Assembly (NCBI GenBank): GCA_963824415.1
Contig: CAWGPM010000015.1
Coordinates: 239,965 to 303,964, forward strand
DNA: 64,000 bases
Source of the DNA: JABDQA01 sp963824415
Lineage (GTDB): Bacteria > Desulfobacterota > Desulfobulbia > Desulfobulbales > Desulfocapsaceae
Direction of reading: 5' to 3'
Shown: in pieces, positions 7,378 through 15,080 of the stretch
Position numbering within the stretch: the stretch's first letter is position 1
Layout: each line of letters starts with the position of its first letter
Notes under the pieces: model-generated
Databases searched by the model: none
Told to the model about the DNA's origin: nothing
Seen by the model: only the letters and a program-made list of their open reading frames with translations
Position numbers and translations under genes: made by a program

Positions 7378-9246
7378 TTATTCCAGGGCAATGACCGAGA
7401 GGTCTATATCGAGTTCTCTGATTTTTCGATACAGGGTGGATCGATCGATGCCGAGCAGTCGGGCGGCCTTTGCCTTATTGCCGCCACAGCGGCGCAGCGT
7501 GGCCAGGATAACGCCGATCTCCGCTTCGCCCCCCTGCCCGTTCGGACGTCCTGAAACGACAGTCTCTGCAGGCGGTTCAGGCAAGTACTCAGGTTTGTAC
7601 CAGCCCACAGAAACAGGTGCGCTCTGCGTTCGATCTACCACCACTGCCTGGGGCGCCAGATCAGCTTCCTCGGCGAAATGGAACAAATCCTGGGGCAATT
7701 CTTTCGTGGTGATGGTGTCCCCCTGGCAGAGCACCACGGCCCGCTCGATCAGGTGCTCGAGCTCACGGACATTTCCCGGCCAGTAGTAGCGCTGCAGGGC
7801 AGCCAGCGCATTGTCGGAAAGCCCGCTCACCGATTTTTTGATCTTGTCGCCATATTTCCTGATAAAATGGCCGGCCAGCAGAGCGATGTCCTCTCGGCGG
7901 GCTCTCAGCGGCGGCAGGACGATGTCGATCACCTTGAGGCGAAAATAGAGGTCCTCACGAAACGAGCCTTCCTGAACCTTTTCCCTGAGATCGACATTGG
8001 TTGCAGTTATGATCCGGGTATCGACGACGATCGGCGTATCGCTGCCCACCGGGTAAAAGGTTCGCTCCTGGAGAAAGCGCAGCAGCCTCAGCTGCGTGGC
8101 GGGAGAGATTTCACCGATTTCATCGAGCAAGAGCGTTCCCCCGTCGGCCTGGAGCAGCAGCCCTTTGCGATCCTTGTCCGCCCCGGTAAAGGAGCCCTTT
8201 TTGTGTCCGAAAAGTTCGCTTTCCAGCAGGTTTTCGGGTATCGCGGTACAATCCACCTTGATCAAGGTATGATCGTTTCTGGGCGACTCCTGGTGCAGGG
8301 CCTCCGCGGCCAGTTCTTTGCCGGTTCCCGATTCGCCGGTGATCAACACGGTTATGTCGAAGCGGCCGACATTTTCGATCATCGTATACACTGTCTGCAT
8401 CACCTTGCTGGAGCCGATAAAACGGTGAAATCCGCTGCGCTGGCTGGACTGGTAGCCTTCCGGCAGGGACATGTCCCGAATAACCAGCACCGCACCCTGA
8501 GCCGGATCAGCGTTTCCAAGCAGCGGCGAGGTACACAAACTCAAGACCCTGATCCGATCTTCGCCATCCTTCAGTTCAAGCCGATGTTCGCAGACTTCCT
8601 CACCGGTCTTCAGAACCGTGCTGAGATCTTCCTGCAGCACACCTATCTTGTCGGTGACGTTACCGCCATCGAGCCTCATCCCGACGTCGAGCCCCGGAAT
8701 GTATGCTGCCAGCATCGATCTGGCTGCTTCATTGAGTTTGAGCACGGTTTGCTGCTCATCGACGACAATAATAGCATCGGTGGCGCTTTTAAAGACGGTA
8801 TCGAGCAGAACCCGGTATCGTTCCCGTTCCTCTTCCGCTTCAAGGCGCTGCCGCACGAGATTTCGCTGATTCAGCGCCAGCCGAACCGCGCGCAGCAGGG
8901 TCTGCTTCTCCACCGGTTTGACAATATAGTCAAAGGCGCCGTAACGCAGCGACTCAGCCGCCGTCTCAACATCGGGATAGCCGGTAATCACGATGAACGG
9001 GCAGTCGATACCGTTTTTCCGCGCATATTTCAGCAGGGTGATACCCGAGGATTTTTCCAGCACGATATCACTGATGATCAGATCCACCTCCTGAGAAGCC
9101 ATTATCGACATGGCTTCTTCCAGCGAAGTTGCGGTATGCACCGGCGCATAACCTTCGCGCGTGAGAAAGAAATGAAAGGTCTGCCTGAGGCTTGCTTCGT
9201 CATCGACGATGAGGATCGAACTCGATTGAGGCTTCTGCGTGTTCAT
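7378..9246 (-). CDS. NtrC-family sigma-54-dependent response regulator (REC-PAS-AAA-Fis)
   Basis: 622 residues. Receiver domain 1-125 with the phosphoacceptor Asp60 (LIISDIVLEK) and conserved Lys110 (YIVKPVEK). A PAS domain follows at about 140-260, then the AAA+ sigma-54 activation domain with Walker A GESGTGKE (304-311), the loop GSFTGA (351-356; the usual form is GAFTGA) and DEIGEIS. The C-terminal Fis-type helix-turn-helix ends NKAKAARLLGIDRSTLYRKI. An extra PAS domain between REC and AAA is less common. The ATG at 9246 has GGGAG before it. It is the last gene of an operon with the kinase and the membrane PAS protein and adjoins the redox operon it probably activates. Confidence 0.93.
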   Translation of the reverse strand: MNTQKPQSSSILIVDDEASLRQTFHFFLTREGYAPVHTATSLEEAMSIMASQEVDLIISDIVLEKSSGITLLKYARKNGIDCPFIVITGYPDVETAAESLRYGAFDYIVKPVEKQTLLRAVRLALNQRNLVRQRLEAEEERERYRVLLDTVFKSATDAIIVVDEQQTVLKLNEAARSMLAAYIPGLDVGMRLDGGNVTDKIGVLQEDLSTVLKTGEEVCEHRLELKDGEDRIRVLSLCTSPLLGNADPAQGAVLVIRDMSLPEGYQSSQRSGFHRFIGSSKVMQTVYTMIENVGRFDITVLITGESGTGKELAAEALHQESPRNDHTLIKVDCTAIPENLLESELFGHKKGSFTGADKDRKGLLLQADGGTLLLDEIGEISPATQLRLLRFLQERTFYPVGSDTPIVVDTRIITATNVDLREKVQEGSFREDLYFRLKVIDIVLPPLRARREDIALLAGHFIRKYGDKIKKSVSGLSDNALAALQRYYWPGNVRELEHLIERAVVLCQGDTITTKELPQDLFHFAEEADLAPQAVVVDRTQSAPVSVGWYKPEYLPEPPAETVVSGRPNGQGGEAEIGVILATLRRCGGNKAKAARLLGIDRSTLYRKIRELDIDLSVIALE

Positions 9247-9327
9247 CTCTTATTCTCCCTGTTCCTGGCTGATCCAATGAAATAATACAGGGCTGAAGGC
9301 AATGCTTGCTGAAGCTATCCTGGGTTA

Positions 9328-10113
9328 TCAGACATATATGCTTCGGTCCCTGAACACCACGACTGCGCCGTGGATGGTCTCACTGTTATGGTTATCATTG
9401 TTGTCTTTGATCGGAGTGCTGACGTATTCCACCGGGAAACTGCTCCCCTCCCTGGTCCAGAATACGTCATCGGAGTTAAAATGTACGATTCCGTCCACAT
9501 ATGCCTGACGTATCTGGCACGCTTGGGGCGGATGCGGTGAACCGTCACTATAACTGTGATGCACCAGTTCATGGTGCGGCTGCCCCACCAGTTCATCAAT
9601 CCGCCAGCCCGTCATCACCGAGGCCGCGGTGTTGGCAAAGGTGACGATACCGTTGGTATCGAGACCGAAGATCCCGTCCCCCGCCGAATTCAGAATCAAC
9701 TCCATACGTTTCTGAAGCTGCCGGCTCTCATTTTCGGCCTGCATCCGCTCAGCAATCTCCCGATGCAGAGAGGCATTGATCACCCCGATCTCGAACAATT
9801 TTTTCTCCATATGCTGGCGGTGCTCCTGCTCAGCGCTGGAGATGTCTTCTTCGGTGCCTGCAAGCCGCTGTTCGAGTTGCGCGATACGGCTGCTGCTCTC
9901 ATCAACCCGTCTGTCCAGCCGCAGGATCACATAGAGCACCGCACAAAAGAGCGTGGTGACCCCAAGCAGAGGCATCAACAGGCCGGTTGCCAGAGACGAC
10001 TGGACCTCAGTTTCCGGACCTCGCAAGGGGGCATAAATGGACAACACGACCAGCACCGTATAGAGGCCCAACACCACTGAAATAAGGAGCGTTCTGCGTG
10101 AGATGTCAGCCAT
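9328..10113 (-). CDS. Membrane-anchored PAS-domain protein of the signalling operon
   Basis: 261 residues. Two N-terminal membrane helices (about 8-29 and 43-65) enclose a short extracytoplasmic loop. They are followed by a coiled coil (about 75-130, many Glu/Arg/Gln) and one PAS domain (about 135-258, beginning RMELILNSAGDGIFGLDTNG). The PAS contains the segment SDGSPHPPQACQIRQAY, a pattern seen in PAS domains of redox and two-component sensors. There is no kinase, cyclase or phosphodiesterase output domain. Its start overlaps the end of the histidine kinase gene by eight bases. It may act as an auxiliary sensor for the soluble kinase; this is inference from gene order. Confidence 0.75.
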   Translation of the reverse strand: MADISRRTLLISVVLGLYTVLVVLSIYAPLRGPETEVQSSLATGLLMPLLGVTTLFCAVLYVILRLDRRVDESSSRIAQLEQRLAGTEEDISSAEQEHRQHMEKKLFEIGVINASLHREIAERMQAENESRQLQKRMELILNSAGDGIFGLDTNGIVTFANTAASVMTGWRIDELVGQPHHELVHHSYSDGSPHPPQACQIRQAYVDGIVHFNSDDVFWTREGSSFPVEYVSTPIKDNNDNHNSETIHGAVVVFRDRSIYV

Positions 10114-12157
10114 TTTCCTCCCCGTCCGCAGCAGGAATGTCGATGATCATCGTCGTGTAGCTGTTGTACAGGCTTTTGATCCGCATGTATCCGCCGTTGT
10201 CACGCACCAAACCGTAACTGATGCTCAGGCCGAGTCCGGTGCCTTCGCCGTTGGGCTTGGTGGAAAAAAATGGGTCGAAGACCCGCTCGAGCAGATGATG
10301 TTCTATCCCGCAGCCAAAATCGGTGATGGTAAAACGGATATAGCTGCTTCTACCGTGTTCGACCTGGGAACCGCTGATAAGTAGTTTTTTCTTCGGATGT
10401 TTTCCGCGATACTGTTTATTCAGCGCATACCTGCTGTTGGAAATCACATTGATCAGTACCTGTTGAAGCTGTGACGGGTTGCAGAACATGAGCGGCAGAT
10501 TTTCCGGAAACGAGATTTCGAGAATGATATTGTCCGTGAGCAACTGGTGCTTTACCAGTTCCAGGCAGTCATCGAGAAGCCCTGCGCCGACAACCGGTTC
10601 CGGCTCTTCTACCCGGTGCCTGGAAAAATCGAGCAGGCTGCGCACAATGGTCGCGATTCGTTTGCCATCAGAGATGATCCGGCCCACCACCTCCTCGCCC
10701 TGGCTGTCGAGTGTCAGGTCGCTGAGCATCTGGGCATAGTTGAGGATACCGTTGACGGGGTTGTTGATCTCGTGCGCGACACCTGCGGCCAGTTCGCCGA
10801 TGGAGGCGAGTTGGGCGGCACGCATGGCTTCTGCCTTATGACGCTCCTCCTCGGTCATGTCCCGGGCCACCAGAAGGGTCGCCTCGTCGGCTCCCGCCAC
10901 GCTTTTCAGCGGGCTCACGGTGAGCAGGTAATCGCCGTGCAGGCCGCTTAATTCGGTATGCAGGATACGACTCTGCCCGGTTCTGAGCAGTTTCTCAAGT
11001 GGACAGATCGCCCCAGCGTTTCTGCCGCCGTGCAGGATAGTGCAAACGGAATTGCCCAGCACGTCAGCCCGTGATCTGCGTGAAGCGCTGAAGGTGGCAT
11101 GGTTGGCATCGATGATGGTGCCGTCTCTTTTGACGATCAGGGCAGGGTCCTGGATGGCGGAGAAGATATTTTCCCACTTGGCCACCGTGGAGTCATATTT
11201 CTGGTCGGCGACCAGCCGTTCGGTGATATCCAGGCCGAAAAGCACCATACCGACGGTACCCTTGTCGATGTCTGATTTAATCGAACTATGCCAGTCTATG
11301 GTCCGCAAGTTTCCGTCCCGGGTGAGCAATGGTGCCCTGAAGCTGAGATTGCTGGTATTTTCCTTGAGCAATTGGGAGATCACATTCTGATAATGAACCC
11401 GGTTGTCAGGAGAGAGCAGGATGTCCACCCAATAACGTTCCAATACGTCCTTCTCCTGATAACCCGTGACCCGCTCAGCCTCCGGGTTGAATTGAATGAT
11501 TTTCCCGCAGGGTGAAATCGAGACCATCAGGGCCTGGATCGTGTCGATGATTTCACGATTGAAGTCACGTTCAAACTGAAGCTGAACCGATACGTCATGG
11601 GCGTAGAGCGTCAGGGATAGATCGGCAACCGTGGTCTCGAGCAGTTCCTGCTCAAAGGTGGAGAAAGAAGTTTCACTATCGGATTCAAAACAGAGCAGCG
11701 CCACCACCCCGTAAACGAAGTCGTGATGCAGCAGCGGCCAGATCGAACAGGCCTGAATGCGCAGATCGCCCTGCGGCAAAGGCACATAAAGCGGCGTCTC
11801 AAACTCCCGGCAGATAAGCGGGCAACGCCGCTCGATCGCTTTTTCGATTTTCGCTACCAGAGCCGGCCCAGGCAGGATACGCTGGCGCTCGACCAGCCGC
11901 TGCTGTTGCGGGCCGGTGCGGATCTGCAGGAACGAAAGGGGGGTAACGGAGTCGGTGTCGGGGGCGTATCTGCCGACCCAGGCAGCGCTGAAAGTGCCGA
12001 ACTCCAGAAGTATTTCACCGCATTTGAGCAGCAGCTCACTTCTGCTCTGGGCCGGCAGATCCAGGTGGCTCAGCCGGTTTATCTGCTGCAGGATAGCTGA
12101 GCGCCGAAGAAGGATGTCGTTGGACTGTTGGGGCTCTGAAAGCGCTGCACGAACCAT
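10106..12157 (-). CDS. Soluble GAF-PAS-PAS histidine kinase
   Basis: About 683 residues from the ATG at 12157, which has a strong GGGAGG site (a longer frame to 12196 lacks one). No membrane helices. A GAF-like domain (about 20-185) is followed by two PAS domains (about 200-315 and 330-440; the second has C-T-I-L-H-G-G-R-N-A-G-A-I-C, with two cysteines). Next come a HisKA dimerisation domain with the phosphoacceptor in GVAHEINNPVNG (about His462) and an HATPase domain with the G boxes DFGCGIEHH and GEGTGLGLSISYG. It is the likely phosphodonor of the NtrC-type regulator two genes downstream. The signal is unknown; the cysteine pair and the redox neighbours suggest a redox or energy cue. Confidence 0.9.
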   Translation of the reverse strand: MVRAALSEPQQSNDILLRRSAILQQINRLSHLDLPAQSRSELLLKCGEILLEFGTFSAAWVGRYAPDTDSVTPLSFLQIRTGPQQQRLVERQRILPGPALVAKIEKAIERRCPLICREFETPLYVPLPQGDLRIQACSIWPLLHHDFVYGVVALLCFESDSETSFSTFEQELLETTVADLSLTLYAHDVSVQLQFERDFNREIIDTIQALMVSISPCGKIIQFNPEAERVTGYQEKDVLERYWVDILLSPDNRVHYQNVISQLLKENTSNLSFRAPLLTRDGNLRTIDWHSSIKSDIDKGTVGMVLFGLDITERLVADQKYDSTVAKWENIFSAIQDPALIVKRDGTIIDANHATFSASRRSRADVLGNSVCTILHGGRNAGAICPLEKLLRTGQSRILHTELSGLHGDYLLTVSPLKSVAGADEATLLVARDMTEEERHKAEAMRAAQLASIGELAAGVAHEINNPVNGILNYAQMLSDLTLDSQGEEVVGRIISDGKRIATIVRSLLDFSRHRVEEPEPVVGAGLLDDCLELVKHQLLTDNIILEISFPENLPLMFCNPSQLQQVLINVISNSRYALNKQYRGKHPKKKLLISGSQVEHGRSSYIRFTITDFGCGIEHHLLERVFDPFFSTKPNGEGTGLGLSISYGLVRDNGGYMRIKSLYNSYTTMIIDIPAADGEENG

Positions 12158-12185
12158 GGTGCGACCTCCCTGCTGAGGAGTCCGT

Positions 12186-12259
12186 CGATGCCACATATGT
12201 GTGGCATCGCTTCCACATTTTTGAACCTTTCACCCGCATTATACCACACAAGTGTAGCA
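12186..12259 (-). promoter_or_regulatory. Signalling-operon promoter overlapped by two palindromic operator sites
   Basis: A perfect -10 TATAAT (minus strand, 12238-12243) has only a weak -35 (around 12261-12266). The palindrome variant TACCACACAAGTGTAGCA (12242-12259) covers the region between -35 and -10. A second site, TGCCACATATGTGTGGCA (12189-12206), is the core of a perfect 10-bp inverted repeat with a 4-base centre (12186-12209), downstream of the predicted start. Sites placed on and after a sigma-70-type promoter suggest autorepression, as known for NtrC at its own weak promoters. The downstream dyad could also form an RNA hairpin in the leader. Confidence 0.5.
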
Positions 12260-12340
12260 CAAATATAGCTCGCCACCGTGGTAACCGGATTATCTGATCC
12301 TTAGTGAAAGCTATGCAACTTTCGCACCCGCTGCCGTCAA

Positions 12341-12562
12341 TCAGCCCTTTTCCCGATTTTTTCGGCTGTTCAGCCAGCCGATCCGGATATGATATTGCTG
12401 GCCGCAGTCATCCCAGCGCTGACAGCAGTCCTCATGGGCTTTGGAGGGGTAGCTGCGCTGGTCGATGGTTCCCTTGTCGACCCGGCACAAGCCGTTTTTA
12501 TCATCCACCGGACGAAAAAATCTGCAGTTCAAACAAGTCGGGATGGGACGGTGCTGTAGCAT
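12341..12562 (-). CDS. Small cysteine-rich protein of unknown function
   Basis: 73 residues, soluble, starting MLQHRPIPTCLNCRFFRPVD. Cysteines are arranged C-x2-C, then C about 13 later (NGLCRVD), then CC (EDCCQRWDDC) and one more. The spacing looks like a small metal-binding or iron-sulfur protein. It is reminiscent of the small cysteine-rich subunits of some glycyl-radical enzymes, but no such enzyme is nearby and I do not assign it. Translation starts after AAAGG. It lies upstream of the signalling operon on the same strand, with a fold-back MITE immediately upstream (12596-12736). Confidence 0.55.
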   Translation of the reverse strand: MLQHRPIPTCLNCRFFRPVDDKNGLCRVDKGTIDQRSYPSKAHEDCCQRWDDCGQQYHIRIGWLNSRKNREKG

Positions 12563-12595
12563 AAAAGACCTTTATCAGACGGTTATTTGTAAAAG

Positions 12596-12736
12596 GAGCC
12601 TTTTGCAAAACTAAGATTTTCGTGCAAAATCAAGGCATGCGAGAAATTTTACCACAGGCATATAATTGATATTCCGAGGATAAAATTTTGAGCATAACGC
12701 AGAGTTTGGGCGAAAAGATCGTTTTGCAAATGGCTC
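12596..12736. mobile_element. MITE family A, copy 1 (141 bp, fold-back)
   Basis: Begins GAGCCTTTTGCAAAA and ends with its near-perfect inverse TTTTGCAAATGGCTC. The inverted homology extends inward over most of the element, so one strand can fold on itself almost completely. It is flanked by a direct repeat AAAG (12592-12595 and 12737-12740). No coding capacity. Closest in sequence to copy 2 (both have CTAAGATTTTCGT and GGCATGCGAG on the left side). Confidence 0.88.
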
Positions 12737-12753
12737 AAAGATAAATCTCAGGA

Positions 12754-13533
12754 TCATGAGAAGAGCCCGGAAAAATCGACACAATAGGTTTTGGTGCAGG
12801 ACACATCGGGAATATCGCAGATCGGACGCCTACAGCCCAGATTTTTAAGGGCTCTGCCAAAGAGCCTGCGCGAATCGTCGATAATCCGCGGGTCTATCGT
12901 GCGGCTGCCGTCGAGGTTATAGATCATACCCTGCAGGGTGACGCCCCGTCGCTCAAGCGTTTCCAGCGCAGCCAGAGTATGGTTGACCGAGCCGGCCCAG
13001 GGCCCGGTAACCAGGAGCACCGGCCAGTTTTGTGTTTGTATCAGATCGACCACAGAAAGATCCTCGGTCAAGGGAGTAAACAGGCCCCCGACTGCCTCAA
13101 CCAGGACATGGCCATAGACACCGGCAAGTTCTTCGGCCGCATTGACAATAACCTGAGGATCGATCGTTCGGCCGTCGAGTTGGGCGGCCAGGTGCGGGGC
13201 ACAGGAAACGCTGAAGACATACGGACAGGTTACCCCCATCGCGTCTTCTTCGGCCATTTCAGTCGAGGCCAGCCTGCGGTGGGCAACGACATCCTCACTG
13301 AGTCCAGAGCCCCCGGTCTGAACCATTTTCATGGTTATGGCCGGATTATCGGTATCCTTGAACCAGCGTGCCAGCAGACCGGTGACCATGGTCTTGCCGA
13401 CGCCGCTGTCAATACCCGCAACAACGCAGATGGCAGGGCTCTGGTTCACGCTGCCAGGTTTGGTTGTACCGCCGGATTCAGGCATGCGTTTCTGGTGCCC
13501 CTCGGATTTCATTATGCGTCGTATGGAGCGCAC
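12754..13533 (-). CDS. bioD: Dethiobiotin synthetase
   Basis: Up to 259 residues. The P-loop reads VVAGIDSGVGKTMVTGLL (BioD signature GTDTxVGKT). VEAVGGLFTPLTEDLSVVDL corresponds to the conserved E-G-A-G-G-...-P region that binds the substrate carbamate. The enzyme closes the ureido ring of dethiobiotin from diaminopelargonic acid, CO2 and ATP. The frame opens with GTG at 13533; ATG codons at 13512 and 13485 are possible starts and none has a convincing ribosome site. No other biotin gene is nearby in the window. The upstream intergenic region to fabD is about 100 bases with no clear signals. Confidence 0.85.
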   Translation of the reverse strand: MRSIRRIMKSEGHQKRMPESGGTTKPGSVNQSPAICVVAGIDSGVGKTMVTGLLARWFKDTDNPAITMKMVQTGGSGLSEDVVAHRRLASTEMAEEDAMGVTCPYVFSVSCAPHLAAQLDGRTIDPQVIVNAAEELAGVYGHVLVEAVGGLFTPLTEDLSVVDLIQTQNWPVLLVTGPWAGSVNHTLAALETLERRGVTLQGMIYNLDGSRTIDPRIIDDSRRLFGRALKNLGCRRPICDIPDVSCTKTYCVDFSGLFS

Positions 13534-13632
13534 TTCCGCCCCGGGCCCCGGTCTTGCCCTTTATTCACGGCAGACCGGTTCACCCTGGCACACGCCCCGA
13601 ACCACGAGCACTGAACATGGGCCCGTATCGAA

Positions 13633-14583
13633 TTATGCAGCTCCAATTTTTTCCAGACAACTCTGCAGTGTATCGGGCGTATCGAACTGCAGGGAATTGA
13701 CCTGGATCCCTTTGGGCACGATTTTTCTCATCATCCCCTTGAGCACCGTTTTAGGGCCAACCTCGATAAAGGTATCCACCCCGTCACCGAGCATGGCGGT
13801 GATGATCTCATACCAGCGTACCCGCGAAGCTATCTGCCGAGCCATCATCTCTTTGATCAAGGCGGGCTCGGTTTGGGGCTGTGCGGTGACGTTGAAATAG
13901 ACCGGGCACTGCGGCGCTTTGAATTCGATATCTTCCATAAACGCAGCAAAATCGGGTACCGCCTCGCTGACCAGAGGCGAATGGTTGGCCACGCTGACGT
14001 TAAGCGCAATCACCTTGCCGCCCTGAGCTTCAAGATCTGCCGAAACCGCATCGAGGGCATCCACACTGCCGGAAATAACGATCTGCTGTGGGGTATTGTA
14101 GTTGGCAACCGTGGCAACACCCGGCCCGCTATGGGAAGCTACCGCCTTTTCAACCGCGTCGATATCAAGGCCGAGAATTGCCCGCATGGCACCGGGATTC
14201 TTTTTGCCTTCACGTTCCATGAAAAATCCACGGCGTTCGACCAGCCGGATCGTATCCTCGACCGCCAGGACACCGGCCCCGCATAGGGCTGAGCATTCAC
14301 CGAGACTGTGCCCCGCATAACAGCTTATTTCAATATCTTCGGGCAGAGCCGACTGCAGTGCCGTCAGGCAGATCAGGTTGGTTACGGTGATGGCCGGCTG
14401 GAGCACTGCAGCCCGGGTCAGCTCTTCCATTGGACCTTCGGCAATGATTTTGCCAAGCTCAAAATCGCAGACCGATTCGGCCGTTTCCATAACCGAGCGG
14501 CACTGCGGCAGGGTATGAATAAATTCGCTTCCCATGCCGATGGCCTGTGAGCCCTGGCCCGGAAAAAGCACTGCTATTTTCAT
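13633..14583 (-). CDS. fabD: Malonyl-CoA:ACP transacylase
   Basis: 316 residues. LFPGQGSQAIGMG at the N-terminus, the nucleophile motif GHSLGECSAL (Ser about 92), the conserved Arg in FFMEREG, and the catalytic His in VANHSPLV are all present. It loads malonate onto acyl carrier protein for fatty acid synthesis. AAGGAG lies seven bases before the ATG. The gene is 11 bases downstream of lspA on the same strand. The other fab genes are not in the window. Confidence 0.95.
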   Translation of the reverse strand: MKIAVLFPGQGSQAIGMGSEFIHTLPQCRSVMETAESVCDFELGKIIAEGPMEELTRAAVLQPAITVTNLICLTALQSALPEDIEISCYAGHSLGECSALCGAGVLAVEDTIRLVERRGFFMEREGKKNPGAMRAILGLDIDAVEKAVASHSGPGVATVANYNTPQQIVISGSVDALDAVSADLEAQGGKVIALNVSVANHSPLVSEAVPDFAAFMEDIEFKAPQCPVYFNVTAQPQTEPALIKEMMARQIASRVRWYEIITAMLGDGVDTFIEVGPKTVLKGMMRKIVPKGIQVNSLQFDTPDTLQSCLEKIGAA

Positions 14584-14594
14584 GTATTTCTCCT

Positions 14595-15080
14595 TTATTT
14601 GGCTTTTTTCATATCGATGATATTGAGCAGGAACAGGATGGCAACCCCGACACAGATTGCCGAGTCGGCCACATTGAAAGCCGGCCAGTGATAGCTGCCC
14701 AGATAAAAATCAAGAAAATCGATGACGGCGCCATAGCGCAGCCGGTCGATCAGGTTGCCCAGCGCACCGGCGGCGATGAGCGCAAACGATACCCGGTAAA
14801 ATGGATGATGTTGTCTCATTCTCAGTGCTGCGATGGTAAGACCGATTACCGCAGCAGCGTTGACCAGCACGAAAAAATAGTGCCGCAGTGGCGAATCGAT
14901 CGAGGCAAACAGCGAAAAAGCGGCGCCCTTGTTGGTCACGTGCACCAGGTTGAAAAACCCGGGTATGACCTCGTGCACCTGGTAGAGCTCCATGCTTGAA
15001 ACGACCAGGTATTTACTGAGTTGATCGATCCCCAGGACAGCCAGCAGAATCAGAAAGTAGCGGACCACGGTCCCGCTCAA
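14595..15080 (-). CDS. lspA: Lipoprotein signal peptidase (signal peptidase II)
   Basis: 161 residues with four membrane helices. The two catalytic aspartates lie in GNLIDRLRYGAVIDFLDF and FNVADSAICVG, as expected for this inner-membrane aspartic protease that removes lipoprotein signal peptides. The ATG overlaps the stop codon of ileS (ATGA), giving the common ileS-lspA pair and translational coupling. Confidence 0.96.
   Translation of the reverse strand: MSGTVVRYFLILLAVLGIDQLSKYLVVSSMELYQVHEVIPGFFNLVHVTNKGAAFSLFASIDSPLRHYFFVLVNAAAVIGLTIAALRMRQHHPFYRVSFALIAAGALGNLIDRLRYGAVIDFLDFYLGSYHWPAFNVADSAICVGVAILFLLNIIDMKKAK

Noticed and set aside
12596..12736. Rho-independent terminator or attC-like site instead of a MITE
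   Set aside because: Four near-identical copies with distinct perfect 4-bp flanking duplications and no T tract fit a transposed element.
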